Origin: Stenotrophomonas maltophilia
GTDB taxonomy: Bacteria > Pseudomonadota > Gammaproteobacteria > Xanthomonadales > Xanthomonadaceae
Length of the DNA stretch: 64,000 nt
Reading direction: 5' to 3'
NCBI RefSeq assembly: GCF_006970445.1
Contig: NZ_CP033877.1
Coordinates: 1,186,750-1,250,749 of the forward strand
Shown here: piece after piece, positions 1-8,285 of the stretch
Layout: each line of letters begins with the position of its first letter
Position numbering within the stretch: position 1 is the first letter of the stretch
Translations under genes and position numbers: made by a program
The notes under the pieces: generated by a model
The model's database searches: none
The model's input: only the letters and a program-made list of their open reading frames with translations
What the model was told of the DNA's origin: nothing

Positions 1-1
1 C

Positions 2-910
2 ATCCAGAATCCGGACATGGCCTGGCCGATCGCCGCCGACCTGCATTTCCCGCCGGACTTCGACCGCAACCGGGTCTATCCCGCGATCATCAGCATGCAT
101 CCGATCGGCAGCTGCAAGGAGCAGACCGCCGGCAACATCTACGGTGAGGCCCTGGCTCGCGAGGGCTACGTGGTGATCGCCTATGACGCCAGCTTCCAGG
201 GCGCCAGCGGTGGCGAGCCGCGTCGGGTCGAAGACCCGACCCAGCGCGTGGAGGATGTACGCCGCGTGGTCGACCATCTGGTCACCCTGCCGTACGTGGA
301 TGCCGAACGCATCGGCGTACTGGGCATCTGTGGCGGTGGTGGCTACGCGATCAACGCCACCATGACCGAGCGCCGCATCAAGGCGGTCACCAGCATCACC
401 GGTGTCAACTTCGGCCGGCTCAGTCGTGAGGGCTTTGGCGGTTTCGATCCGATCGGCACGCTGGAGGCCATCGCTGCCCAGCGCACCGCCGAGATGCGCG
501 GCGGCGAGGCCCGTGTGGACCTGTTCCTGCCGCCTTCGGTGGAACAGGGGCGCGCCGCCGGCATCACGGATATCGATGTGCTGGAGGCCACGGACTATTA
601 CCGCACGCGCGAGCCGCAGCCCAACGGCGTGGTCAGTGCGCTGTTCTCGCATCGCGGTGCAGCGGTGGGCTGGGATGCCTTCCACCTGGCCGAAGTCCTG
701 CTGACCCAACCGTTGCTGGTGGTGATCGGTGACAAGCCGGGTGGCTTTGGCGCCTACCGCGATGGCCTGGAGATCCATGGCCGTGCGGCGTCGAAGCACA
801 AGCAGTTGAAGGTGGTGGAAGGCTGGTCGCATTACGACCTGTATGACAAGCCGGAGCCGGTGCGCGAGGCCCTGTCAGCGGTCGTTCCCTTCTTCAAGCA
901 GCACCTGTGA
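2..910 (+). CDS. Alpha/beta hydrolase, dienelactone-hydrolase-like (5' end cut off)
   Basis: The reading frame is open from base 2 through the window edge. The first internal ATG is at 17, but the residues before it (IQNPD) run straight on into the fold, so the true start probably lies upstream. The fold shows HPIGSCKEQ near the start, a nucleophile elbow GICGGGG, an acid turn VIGDKPGG and a late histidine in GWSHYDLYD. This gives a Cys-Asp-His type triad like dienelactone hydrolase rather than a serine esterase. There is no signal peptide in the visible part. The substrate is unknown. A short GC-rich hairpin follows the stop. Confidence 0.8.
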   Translation: MQNPDMAWPIAADLHFPPDFDRNRVYPAIISMHPIGSCKEQTAGNIYGEALAREGYVVIAYDASFQGASGGEPRRVEDPTQRVEDVRRVVDHLVTLPYVDAERIGVLGICGGGGYAINATMTERRIKAVTSITGVNFGRLSREGFGGFDPIGTLEAIAAQRTAEMRGGEARVDLFLPPSVEQGRAAGITDIDVLEATDYYRTREPQPNGVVSALFSHRGAAVGWDAFHLAEVLLTQPLLVVIGDKPGGFGAYRDGLEIHGRAASKHKQLKVVEGWSHYDLYDKPEPVREALSAVVPFFKQHL

Positions 911-927
911 GCTGATGTGGCAGGTGG

Positions 928-946
928 TGCCGGCCACGGGCCGGCA
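928..946. terminator. Short hairpin between convergent genes
   Basis: TGCCGGCC and GGCCGGCA pair around a 3-base loop in the 36-base gap between two converging genes. There is no T-tract, so it is either a weak bidirectional terminator or a degenerate GTAG-type repeat core. Confidence 0.4.
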
Positions 947-2341
947 TCATCTGTACGTGGAGTACTCCGCCCAGTCATCGAGATCGGCCAGTTCCGGCGC
1001 CAGCGCATGTTCGACCGCGCGGCGCAGCAGTGCCGGCGCGACGTAGTGCCGGTGCGCGGCATCGATCAGCGCCATGTACAGGCGGCCGAACGCATTGCGG
1101 GTCTGCACGCGTGTGCCGAGGCTGATCTCGATGTGGCCATCGGCACAGCGTTGCACGCGCACGCTGCTGCGGAAGCGCAGGTGGCGATCATCGGCGCCGA
1201 GCAGCACTTCGGCGCGGGTGTCCCCGTCATCGATGTGCGCGTCCAGCACCGGGTAGCGGCCGGCGAACAAGCGGCTGCGGTCGGTCGACAGCAGCGACGA
1301 TACCGGGCAGCCGAGTGGCGACGTACGCAACCGCAACGGCGCCACCAGGCGGTTGCGCAGCGCCATCAGGTGGCCCACGCCGGCAGGTGGATTGCGCAGG
1401 AAGCCTTCCAGCACATCGGCCAGCAGCGCCGACGCGGCGTGATGGGTGACCTGCGCGCTGTCCAGGCGCAGGGTGGTCTGGTCCTGGTAGTGGCTGTGCG
1501 GTAGTGCCGTGGGCAGCAGGCCATCACTGGCGGCAGCCCGTGCATGGATGGGATAGGCCGGCGTGGCACGTTCGACGAAGCCACGCAGCGGCCGCAGCGG
1601 GATCCGCCGCAGCGGACCGAACAGGGCGCGGGTACGCGCGCACAGATGCGCGCACAGGCTGGGGGGCGCTGCCTGCAGTGACAGCTGCAGCAGCGGCGCC
1701 GCCGCGAGTGTGGCGGCCGAGGGCCAGTGCGCTTCCGGCAATACCTCGGTCAGGCTGGGGATATCGGCGGCATTGCGCTGCACCTGCGCACGAGCCTGCT
1801 CGTCCATCGCCCCGGCCAGCTCATTGCTGTGGCAGGACAACGCGAACAGCGCCGGGTGTGCACGATGGTTCGATGCGAACTGATGCCAGGTGCCTCCGCC
1901 GAAGCGCACCGTGAACAGGCAGTCCGGTGGAATGCGGATACGCCGCAGCGTGCGTGCGAAGGCCACGGGATCGCGCGCCAGCTGCGCGTCGGACGCGGTG
2001 GCGAAGCGCAGCTCGGCACCGGCGCTGCCGGCAATGGCGGTGAACATGCGCGGCCCGGCATGGCGATGGAACGGGTGGCCACCGGCGCCGACGGTGAAGC
2101 TGTACAGCGAGGAGGCGTCACCCTGCTGCAGATGCATGCCGCCCAGTCGCGCCGAAGGCTCGTCCAGCGCATCGATGAAGGCCGGGTGGTGGCGCTGGCG
2201 CTGGCTGGCGTCGGTCACCAACGCATCACCGGCGCCGATGCCGAGCTGCGCGATCAAGGTGACTTCGGTCGGGCTGCCACCTTCCAGTGCTGGAAGCTGT
2301 ACCCCTGGAAACGAACGGCGGTCGCGGGTCGAACCAGGCAT
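947..2341 (-). CDS. DUF2867 domain protein with cupin-like N-terminal part
   Basis: The protein has 464 residues. An N-terminal part contains a histidine-bearing segment (HPFHRHAGPRMF) that resembles a cupin metal loop. The C-terminal ~190 residues match the DUF2867 pattern: LMALRNRLVAPL, a segment ending DDRHLRFRSSV, then RVQTRNAFGRLYM and a closing helix. Two ATGs compete. AAGGAG sits only 1 base from the ATG at 2347 but 7 bases from the one at 2341, so 2341 is chosen. It lies 24 bases after an ArsR-type regulator and is probably cotranscribed with it. Function is unknown; in this setting it could be a stress- or metal-responsive accessory protein. Confidence 0.72.
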   Translation of the reverse strand: MPGSTRDRRSFPGVQLPALEGGSPTEVTLIAQLGIGAGDALVTDASQRQRHHPAFIDALDEPSARLGGMHLQQGDASSLYSFTVGAGGHPFHRHAGPRMFTAIAGSAGAELRFATASDAQLARDPVAFARTLRRIRIPPDCLFTVRFGGGTWHQFASNHRAHPALFALSCHSNELAGAMDEQARAQVQRNAADIPSLTEVLPEAHWPSAATLAAAPLLQLSLQAAPPSLCAHLCARTRALFGPLRRIPLRPLRGFVERATPAYPIHARAAASDGLLPTALPHSHYQDQTTLRLDSAQVTHHAASALLADVLEGFLRNPPAGVGHLMALRNRLVAPLRLRTSPLGCPVSSLLSTDRSRLFAGRYPVLDAHIDDGDTRAEVLLGADDRHLRFRSSVRVQRCADGHIEISLGTRVQTRNAFGRLYMALIDAAHRHYVAPALLRRAVEHALAPELADLDDWAEYSTYR

Positions 2342-2365
2342 GGTCATGCTCCTTGGCGGGACGGT

Positions 2366-2677
2366 TCAGCGGGCAGGGGACTTGCGGCGGGCGCGTGCTT
2401 CGCGCTTCAGCGGGCCACCGACCGGACAGACTTCGGCCGCCCACGAGAACAACGTGTTGGCCAGGCGGTCGGGCACCTGCCGGAAGTACACGAACTGGCC
2501 GCGCTTCTCGCGTTCGATCAGGCCGGCTTCCTCAAGGATGCGCAGGTGGCTGGACAGCGCCGGCTTGCTGAAATCAAAGCGTTCGGCCAGTTCCCCCGCG
2601 CTGAGCTCGCCGGCGCTGAGATAGGCCAGGATCTGCCGGCGGGCGGTGGAGGCGAGCGCTTCGAAGATACGGTCCAT
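2366..2677 (-). CDS. ArsR-family winged-helix transcriptional regulator
   Basis: This is a 103-residue single-domain regulator. The winged helix runs from about residue 5 to 85, with ARRQILAYL, a helix-turn-helix in RFDFSKPALSSHLRIL and a wing at REKRGQFVYF. There is no obvious paired-cysteine metal site; the only Cys is in VCPVGGP near the end. It is therefore more like the non-metal SdpR/YdfF branch than ArsR or SmtB proper. It is the first gene of a two-gene operon with the DUF2867 protein. A palindrome 10 bases upstream of its start is the likely autoregulatory operator. Confidence 0.88.
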   Translation of the reverse strand: MDRIFEALASTARRQILAYLSAGELSAGELAERFDFSKPALSSHLRILEEAGLIEREKRGQFVYFRQVPDRLANTLFSWAAEVCPVGGPLKREARARRKSPAR

Positions 2678-2687
2678 GGAGAGCTAA

Positions 2688-2703
2688 TTAACTAATTCGT
2701 TAA
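2688..2703. promoter_or_regulatory. Palindromic operator upstream of the ArsR-type gene
   Basis: TTAACTAATTCGTTAA is a near-perfect palindrome (14 of 16 positions) in an AT-rich patch just upstream of the regulator's ATG. Its place over the promoter or leader fits autorepression by the ArsR-type dimer. This is inference from position and symmetry. Confidence 0.6.
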
Positions 2704-2805
2704 CTGATAGTCCTCCCGCCTGTGCCGGCTGTCAAGCCATGACCGTTGCGCGCCGCGCCCGGGCTTTGCCATCCTCCCTGCTGTTTTCCGTACCGTGGAG
2801 TTCCA

Positions 2806-3387
2806 ATGCGCCCTGCCTCCTGGCTGATCCTCGCCCTGCTGCCTGCCCTGGCGGCGGCGCAGCCTGCGCGTGCACCCAAGGCCAGCGCACAGGCGCAGGA
2901 CCCGTTCAGCGAGTTGTTCGATACCGCCTGCATGCAGCACATCGGCGCGCCGGCGCGGTTGCAGTCGTTGATGGAATCCAACGGGCTGTCACCGCTGCAG
3001 CCTGCCGAGGCGGCAACGTTGCTGCAGGGGCAGTCGGGCGTGGCCTGGATGGTGCCGCTGGCCAGCGGCCGCTATGCGGTCAGCTGGGCCGACGATGGCA
3101 CCTGCTCGGTGTATGCGGAGAAGGCCGATGCGGCGGTGGTGCAGAAGGGCTTCGCACGGCTGGTGCAGGCGGCACCGAAGCCATTGCAGGCACGCTCGCT
3201 GCCGGGACGTGGGCCGTTGTCGGCTGACCAGGTGGCGATCCAGTACGGCTGGGCCACGCCGGGGCAGGCCAAGCTGCAGGTGCGCTTCCGGCTGGTCACG
3301 CGGCAGGCGGCCGAGGCCGGCGTGCAGGCGATGGCCTCGGTGACGCCGGGCGAAGCGATGCGGGAACCGGCTGCGCCCGGGCCTTGA
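2806..3387 (+). CDS. Secreted hypothetical protein
   Basis: The protein has 193 residues and an N-terminal signal peptide (MRPASWLILALLPALAAAQ), probably cut after AAA, so it should be periplasmic. The mature part has two cysteines (DTACMQH and DGTCSVY), which could form one disulfide. The pattern recalls small periplasmic proteins often called NMCC_0638-like, but I do not recognise it securely. The ATG at 2806 is chosen over an in-frame start at 2746 because the signal peptide begins there and GTGGAG precedes it. It is a single gene. Confidence 0.7.
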   Translation: MRPASWLILALLPALAAAQPARAPKASAQAQDPFSELFDTACMQHIGAPARLQSLMESNGLSPLQPAEAATLLQGQSGVAWMVPLASGRYAVSWADDGTCSVYAEKADAAVVQKGFARLVQAAPKPLQARSLPGRGPLSADQVAIQYGWATPGQAKLQVRFRLVTRQAAEAGVQAMASVTPGEAMREPAAPGP

Positions 3388-3441
3388 CCGGGGGAGGGGC
3401 ACGCTTGCGATTCAGCCTTTCACGCAGGTTGTGGTATATCG

Positions 3442-3453
3442 TTTATCGATAAA
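3442..3453. promoter_or_regulatory. Perfect palindrome upstream of the DUF2975 gene
   Basis: TTTATCGATAAA is a perfect 12-base palindrome, preceded by TATATCG, 42 bases before the DUF2975 start. It is a candidate operator for the Xre-type regulator encoded by the second gene of the pair. Confidence 0.5.
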
Positions 3454-3495
3454 TCCACCCCGGGGCGGCGAGGCCACCCCAATGCCGGAGGCCGC

Positions 3496-4044
3496 TTGAC
3501 CGCTCGTCCCGCCCGCGCCAGACCCGCGCGAGGCCTGTTCACCCTGGCCCAGGCCGCCGTACAGGCCGTCCGGGCGATGTGCTGGCTGGGCATCCTGGCC
3601 GCACTGCTGGCCGTGCCGCTGGTCGCCCACGACCGCCGCTGGCTGCTCGACAGCGTCCATGACGCCGGTGCTGCCGCCGCGCACGGCAACGACCTGTTCC
3701 TGCACTTCTGCCTGGGCCTGGGTGCGATCGTCGCGCTGCTGGTGCTGTGCCTGCTGTTCCTGCGCCATCTGCTGCGGCTGCTGAAGTCGGCGGCGCGCGA
3801 GCGGCCGTTCACCCATGCCAACGCGCAGCGCCTGCAACGCATGGCATGGCTGATGCTGGCGATGGAACTGCTGTCGATCCTGATCGGCGCCTACGCGGCC
3901 TGGATGGGCCCGGACTTCACCTGGATGGAGGTGGGCGGCGGCATGTCGATCACCGGCCTGGTGGCGGTGCTGATGCTGTTCGTGCTGGCACGCGTGTTCG
4001 CCGTGGGTGCGGCGATGCGCGATGACCTGGACGGTCTGATCTGA
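3496..4044 (+). CDS. DUF2975 family inner-membrane protein
   Basis: The 182-residue protein has four predicted membrane helices (about residues 33-55, 75-97, 115-135 and 150-170) and a basic N-terminus. This is the usual shape of DUF2975 proteins. The start is a TTG at 3496, supported by CGGAGG just upstream. The next gene, 13 bases on, is a small Xre/Cro-type regulator. DUF2975 genes are very often paired with such a regulator, so the two form one unit. The molecular role of DUF2975 is unknown. Confidence 0.82.
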   Translation: MTARPARARPARGLFTLAQAAVQAVRAMCWLGILAALLAVPLVAHDRRWLLDSVHDAGAAAAHGNDLFLHFCLGLGAIVALLVLCLLFLRHLLRLLKSAARERPFTHANAQRLQRMAWLMLAMELLSILIGAYAAWMGPDFTWMEVGGGMSITGLVAVLMLFVLARVFAVGAAMRDDLDGLI

Positions 4045-4057
4045 TGGGCACGCACTG

Positions 4058-4282
4058 ATGGCGATCGTCATCACCCTGGACCGCATGCTGCAGGAACGGG
4101 GCATGACCCTGTCCGAGCTGGCCGGGCGCATCGACATCACCCTGGCCAACCTGTCGATCCTGAAGACCGGCAAGGCGCGCGCCATCCGTTTTTCCACGCT
4201 GGATGCGATCTGCCGCGAGTTGCAGTGCACGCCCGGCGACCTGCTCGGGCATGACCCGGCGCAGGCGCAGGACGCCGACTGA
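4058..4282 (+). CDS. Small Xre/Cro-type HTH regulator (YozG-like)
   Basis: This 74-residue protein is almost wholly a helix-turn-helix: MLQERGMTLSELAGRIDI, then LANLSILKTGKARAIRF, then LDAICRELQCTPGDLL. It has the length and ending typical of YozG-like regulators paired with DUF2975 membrane proteins. It is probably cotranscribed with the preceding gene and may bind the palindrome at 3442-3453. It has no ligand domain. Confidence 0.88.
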   Translation: MAIVITLDRMLQERGMTLSELAGRIDITLANLSILKTGKARAIRFSTLDAICRELQCTPGDLLGHDPAQAQDAD

Positions 4283-4325
4283 GTGATTGCCCTTTTCCCT
4301 TACCTACTGACGAAACGGACCTGAA

Positions 4326-5864
4326 ATGGAATGGTTGGCTGACCCCTCGATATGGATGGGCCTTGCAACCCTGGTCGTGCTGGAGATCGTTCTCGGCATC
4401 GACAACCTGGTGTTCATCGCGATCCTTGCCGACAAACTGCCGCCGCACCAGCGTGACCGCGCGCGGGTGATCGGCCTGGCGCTGGCGCTGCTGATGCGGC
4501 TGGTGCTGCTGGCCGCGCTGGCCTGGATCATGAAACTGACCGAGCCGCTGCTCACGCTGTTCGACCACAGCTTCTCCGGGCGTGACCTGATCCTGCTGGG
4601 CGGCGGCCTGTTCCTGCTGTTCAAGGGCACCATGGAGCTGCACGAACGGCTGGAAGGCCGCGAGCACCACGAGGATGGCAAGAAGGTCTATGCCAGCTTC
4701 GCGATGGTGGTGGCGCAGATCGTGGTGCTCGACGCGGTGTTCTCGCTCGACTCGGTGATCACCGCGGTCGGCATGGTCGACAACCTGGGCGTGATGTATG
4801 CCGCCGTGACCATCGCGATGGCGCTGATGCTGGTGGCGAGCAAGCCGTTGACCCGCTTCGTCAACAAGCATCCCACGGTGGTGGTGCTGTGCCTGGGCTT
4901 CCTGCTGATGATCGGTTTCAGCCTGGTGGCCGAGGGCCTGGGCTACAAGATTCCGAAGGGCTACCTGTACGCGGCGATCGCCTTCTCGATCCTGGTCGAG
5001 GCGTTCAACCAGTGGGTGCGCTTCAATCGCGAGCGCAACGAGCGCCGCCAGCCGTTCCGCCAGCGTACCGCCGATGCCGTGCTGCGCATGCTGGGCGCGC
5101 GCCCGGCCAACGGCCACGCCGACGAAGGCGTGGACGAGCCGGTGGACGCCGAAGAACGCCTGCAGCCGGCCGAGCACGAAATGATCCGCAGCGTGCTGGG
5201 CCTGGCCGATCGGCCGGTGTCGAGCGTGATGACCGTGCGTGCCGATGTGCAGTGGATCGACCTGGCGCGGGGCCAGGAGGATGTGGTGGCCCGCCTGGTG
5301 GCGTCGCCGCACACCCGCCTGCTGGTGGGCGACGGTGACCTGGACAGCCTGCGTGGCGTGGTGCAGAGCCGCGACCTGCTGGCCGACCTGCTGCAGGGCA
5401 AGCCACTACAGCTGGAAGGCAACCTGCGTGAGCCGCAGTACGTGCTGTCCAGTGCCAGTGCGCTGCAGGCGCTGGAGCTGATCCGCCAGCATCCGGTGCC
5501 GCTGGCGGTGGCCGTGGACGAGTACGGCAGCGTGGAAGGCCTGGTGACCGCCAACGACCTGCTGGCGGCGATTGCCGGCGACCTGGTCGATACCCAGGAC
5601 GAGCGCTATGGCGTGGTCGCGCAGGGTGAGGAGCAGTGGGAGGCCGACGGTGCGCTGACCCTGGACGACCTGCAGCGGCTGGCCGGCATATCGCTGCCGC
5701 GCAGTGCCGACTACATGACCATCTCCGGTCTGGTACTGGAGCGTCTGGGGCGCCTGCCCGACATCGGTGACGCGGTGGAAATTGCGGATGTGCGCATCAC
5801 CGTGCTGGCGATGGAGAAGCGCCGTATCGCCCGCCTGCGGGTGGAGCGCCTGGGCCATCTGTAG
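4326..5864 (+). CDS. TerC-type membrane protein fused to CBS and CorC/HlyC domains
   Basis: The 512-residue inner-membrane protein is of the YoaE/YegH kind. A TerC domain fills residues ~1-235 with about seven helices and the acidic motifs EIVLGIDN and DAVFSLDS, expected to line a metal-ion path. A CBS pair follows (~285-400; [11 protein letters not shown] and [17 protein letters not shown]), then a CorC/HlyC domain (~425-505; [15 protein letters not shown]). TerC proteins are linked to manganese or calcium export and to metalation of secreted enzymes; the exact ion is not shown here. It starts 43 bases after the Xre gene and probably has its own promoter. Confidence 0.9.
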   Translation: MEWLADPSIWMGLATLVVLEIVLGIDNLVFIAILADKLPPHQRDRARVIGLALALLMRLVLLAALAWIMKLTEPLLTLFDHSFSGRDLILLGGGLFLLFKGTMELHERLEGREHHEDGKKVYASFAMVVAQIVVLDAVFSLDSVITAVGMVDNLGVMYAAVTIAMALMLVASKPLTRFVNKHPTVVVLCLGFLLMIGFSLVAEGLGYKIPKGYLYAAIAFSILVEAFNQWVRFNRERNERRQPFRQRTADAVLRMLGARPANGHADEGVDEPVDAEERLQPAEHEMIRSVLGLADRPVSSVMTVRADVQWIDLARGQEDVVARLVASPHTRLLVGDGDLDSLRGVVQSRDLLADLLQGKPLQLEGNLREPQYVLSSASALQALELIRQHPVPLAVAVDEYGSVEGLVTANDLLAAIAGDLVDTQDERYGVVAQGEEQWEADGALTLDDLQRLAGISLPRSADYMTISGLVLERLGRLPDIGDAVEIADVRITVLAMEKRRIARLRVERLGHL

Positions 5865-5892
5865 GGCCGAGCCCTGCGCGACGGCTTGCTGA

Positions 5893-5918
5893 GCAGCCGG
5901 GCATGGGCCCGGCTCTAC
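5893..5918 (-). repeat. GTAG-type (SMAG-like) hairpin
   Basis: On the minus strand this reads GTAGAGCCGGGC, a 4-base loop, then GCCCGGCTGC. It has the GTAG head and GC-rich stem of the Stenotrophomonas SMAG family, with a diverged stem. It lies between two codirectional genes. Confidence 0.6.
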
Positions 5919-5967
5919 ACAACGCTGCCCGCAGCCGTCACCATGGCGGGCCCGCTTTCTTTCCTGG

Positions 5968-7104
5968 ATGGTTGCAGTGCTGAGTACGATCGGTTTGTTG
6001 ATGGGCCTGTATGTGGCCTGGCGCCTGTTCTGGCCACTGCGCATGCCCACCTGGCTGAAGGTCGTGCTGTCGCTGCTGCTGGTGGGCGTGGGCGTGCAGC
6101 TGCGCATCGTCGCCACCTTCTGGGGCACGATGGCGTCGCCCGAGATTCCGAAACTGGCCATCGCCACGCTGGCGACCGGCTCCACCGCGGTGTTGCTGTT
6201 GGCGTTGCTGATGCTGCCGCTGGACGTGGGCCTGCTTGCTTCCCGCCTGCTGCGCTGGCCACGTACGGTAGGCGCATTGCGCACGCGGAGCCTGCGACCG
6301 GCGGCCGGCATGCTGGCCCTGCTGGTCAGTGGCTATGGCGTCAGCCAGGGCATGGCGGTGCCCAAGCCCCGGCAGATCGAGGTGAGCATCGCCGGGCTGC
6401 CCGCTGCGTTCGACGGCTACCGCGTGCTGCAGCTGACCGACATCCACGCCAGTCGCCTGCTCACCGGCGACTGGGTGCGCAAGGTGGTGGATGAGAGCAA
6501 CGCACTGACGCCGGACCTGATCGTGATCACCGGCGACCTGATCGACGGCAGTGTCGAGGCCCGCCGTGACGACGCGCGTCCACTCGCGGACCTGCGGGCG
6601 CCGGACGGCGTCGTCGCCATCACCGGCAACCACGAGTACTACGCGCAGTACCAGGCGTGGATGCAGGCGTTCCGCGCGCTGCACATGCAGGTGCTGGAGA
6701 ACAGCCACATGCAGGTGCGGCGCGGCGATGCGGCGCTGACCATCGCCGGTGTCACCGATCCGGTGGCCGCACGCTACGGCCTGCCGCTGCCGGATCTGGA
6801 TGCTGCACTGGCCGGTGCCGATCCGTCCGCGCCGGTGATCCTGCTCGATCATCGCCCGCGCAATGCACGCGAGGCGGCGGCGCGTGGGGTGAAGCTGCAG
6901 CTGTCCGGGCATACCCACGGCGGGCAGATCATCGGCATGGACCAGCTGGTGAAGCGAGCCAATGGCGGTTTTGTGTCCGGCCGCTACGACGTGGATGGGA
7001 TGACGCTGTACGTGGGCAACGGTGCGGGCCTCTGGGCCGGTTTCCCGGCGCGCATCGGCGTGCCGTCGGAGATCACCCTGGTAACATTGCGCCGCGCGCC
7101 GTGA
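5968..7104 (+). CDS. Membrane-anchored metallophosphoesterase
   Basis: The 378-residue protein has about four membrane helices in its first ~130 residues and then a calcineurin-like phosphoesterase domain. The full metal-site set is present: LTDIHASRL, ITGDLIDG, ITGNHEYY and SGHTHGGQ. These bind the two catalytic metals. The arrangement matches YaeI/YkuE-type phosphodiesterases that act on membrane lipids such as UDP-diacylglucosamine. The substrate here is not fixed by sequence. The upstream ribosome site is weak, so the exact start is less certain than the family. Confidence 0.88.
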   Translation: MVAVLSTIGLLMGLYVAWRLFWPLRMPTWLKVVLSLLLVGVGVQLRIVATFWGTMASPEIPKLAIATLATGSTAVLLLALLMLPLDVGLLASRLLRWPRTVGALRTRSLRPAAGMLALLVSGYGVSQGMAVPKPRQIEVSIAGLPAAFDGYRVLQLTDIHASRLLTGDWVRKVVDESNALTPDLIVITGDLIDGSVEARRDDARPLADLRAPDGVVAITGNHEYYAQYQAWMQAFRALHMQVLENSHMQVRRGDAALTIAGVTDPVAARYGLPLPDLDAALAGADPSAPVILLDHRPRNAREAAARGVKLQLSGHTHGGQIIGMDQLVKRANGGFVSGRYDVDGMTLYVGNGAGLWAGFPARIGVPSEITLVTLRRAP

Positions 7105-7112
7105 CCTTAGGC

Positions 7113-7154
7113 GGGGTCAGATCCCTTTCCCCTGGGGGAAAGGGATCTGGCCCC
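7113..7154. repeat. GGGGTCAGATCCC-type hairpin
   Basis: The arms GGGGTCAGATCCCTTTCCCC and its near-complement pair around a 2-base turn (one mismatch). This is one of at least four copies in the window. It follows a stop codon and could terminate transcription, but it has no T-tract. Confidence 0.8.
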
Positions 7155-7177
7155 CGACAAACCACATGGAAGGAACC

Positions 7178-7582
7178 ATGGCCCATCCCCGCGCCCCGAT
7201 GGAGCGCCTGATCCGTGCCAATGCTGACGAGATCAACCGGCTGCAGCAGGCCATCCACGAGAGTGCCAGTGCGCGCTGGCGTGGGCCGGAGGAGCGGGAA
7301 CGGCACGCTGCGGCCTGTGCCGAGTTCCACCAGCACTACGAGCGGCTGGCGTTTCCGGGAGGCTATGCCAACGCGTTGAAACGGCTGGCCGAACACGATC
7401 CAGATACGCTGGATGTCGCGCTGACCTTTCTCGAAGTGCGGCCGTATTTCTTCCGATCCGGATATATGTGGAAGACGCTGCTGAAGCGCGTGCAACGGGT
7501 CCCCATGGGGATCAAACAGCGCGCGCGGCTGCAGAAGATCCTTGATGCCTACGCGGCTTATCGCGCCACGCGCGACGGCTGA
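7178..7582 (+). CDS. Hypothetical cytosolic helical protein
   Basis: The protein has 134 residues, no signal or membrane segment, and is rich in charged helices (AEFHQHYERLAFPGG, then LKRLAEHDPDTLDVALTFLEVRPYFFRSG). The ATG at 7178 is chosen over 7166 because GGAAGG sits six bases before it. The gene is bracketed by two hairpins of the GGGGTCAGATCCC family. I do not recognise the family. Confidence 0.72.
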   Translation: MAHPRAPMERLIRANADEINRLQQAIHESASARWRGPEERERHAAACAEFHQHYERLAFPGGYANALKRLAEHDPDTLDVALTFLEVRPYFFRSGYMWKTLLKRVQRVPMGIKQRARLQKILDAYAAYRATRDG

Positions 7583-7599
7583 TAGGGACGGCATGATGA

Positions 7600-7636
7600 G
7601 GTCAGATCCCTTTGCCTTTGGCAAAGGGATCTGACC
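7600..7636. repeat. GGGGTCAGATCCC-type hairpin
   Basis: Two perfect 17-base arms, GGTCAGATCCCTTTGCC and its complement, are separated by a 3-base loop. It lies between convergent genes. Confidence 0.85.
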
Positions 7637-7644
7637 CGGGCCCG

Positions 7645-8283
7645 TCAGGCCGCCCGCAGCGGCGGCCGCGCATGCGCACTTCGGCGCAGCGCCTGCGCCC
7701 GCTTGGCAATCCAGCGCACCACGAAGGCGGTGAACAGCAGCGCCGACGGCACCGCATACCAGAAGTTGCCCGGCACGCGCTTGAAGTACGAGTAGGTGAA
7801 CACCGCCGCGATGATCCACATGCCGGCGACGTGCAGGCGACGCCACGCGGTGGGTCCCATGCGCCGGGCGAGCCCCCGGTGCGAGGTGATGGCCAGTGCC
7901 AGGATGGCGATGTAGCCCACCGTGCCCGGGAGGTTGGCCAGCGCGGATCGTGCTGGCCAGAACGCCGGGTTGAGGATGCCGAAACTGGTGATGGCGATTG
8001 CATGCAGCAGGTGCGAGAACGCGAAGGACAGGCCGATGATGCGCCGTTCGCGCAGCAGGAAATGAGTGAAGGGGCCGGGCAGCAGGGTGGCGAAGGAGGA
8101 TGCTGTGAATGCCGCCAGGAACAGCAGGAACGATGTGCGGGCGGTGAGCCGGATCGCCGCGCGGCTGCCTTCGGCTGCATCGGGATACAGGGCGAAGGCG
8201 ATCAGTGCGAACGCGATCAGGACCACGCCGATGGCTACGAACAGGCGCCAGCCGTGCAGGAAGGACGTCTTGGATACAGTCAT
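7645..8283 (-). CDS. Ferric-reductase-like / YedZ-type haem membrane protein
   Basis: The 212-residue protein has six predicted membrane helices. Histidines sit inside or at the edge of helices (FSHLLHAIAI and RRLHVAGMW), as expected for b-haem ligands in the ferric reductase-like/MsrQ fold. The start at 8283 (MTVSKTS) is chosen because the longer frame runs back into the bufC-like gene and a repeat. It begins 2 bases after that gene's stop and is the last gene of the five-gene metallophore-type operon. It could supply electrons to metal or thiol chemistry at the membrane; this role is inferred. Confidence 0.8.
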   Translation of the reverse strand: MTVSKTSFLHGWRLFVAIGVVLIAFALIAFALYPDAAEGSRAAIRLTARTSFLLFLAAFTASSFATLLPGPFTHFLLRERRIIGLSFAFSHLLHAIAITSFGILNPAFWPARSALANLPGTVGYIAILALAITSHRGLARRMGPTAWRRLHVAGMWIIAAVFTYSYFKRVPGNFWYAVPSALLFTAFVVRWIAKRAQALRRSAHARPPLRAA

Positions 8284-8285
8284 GG

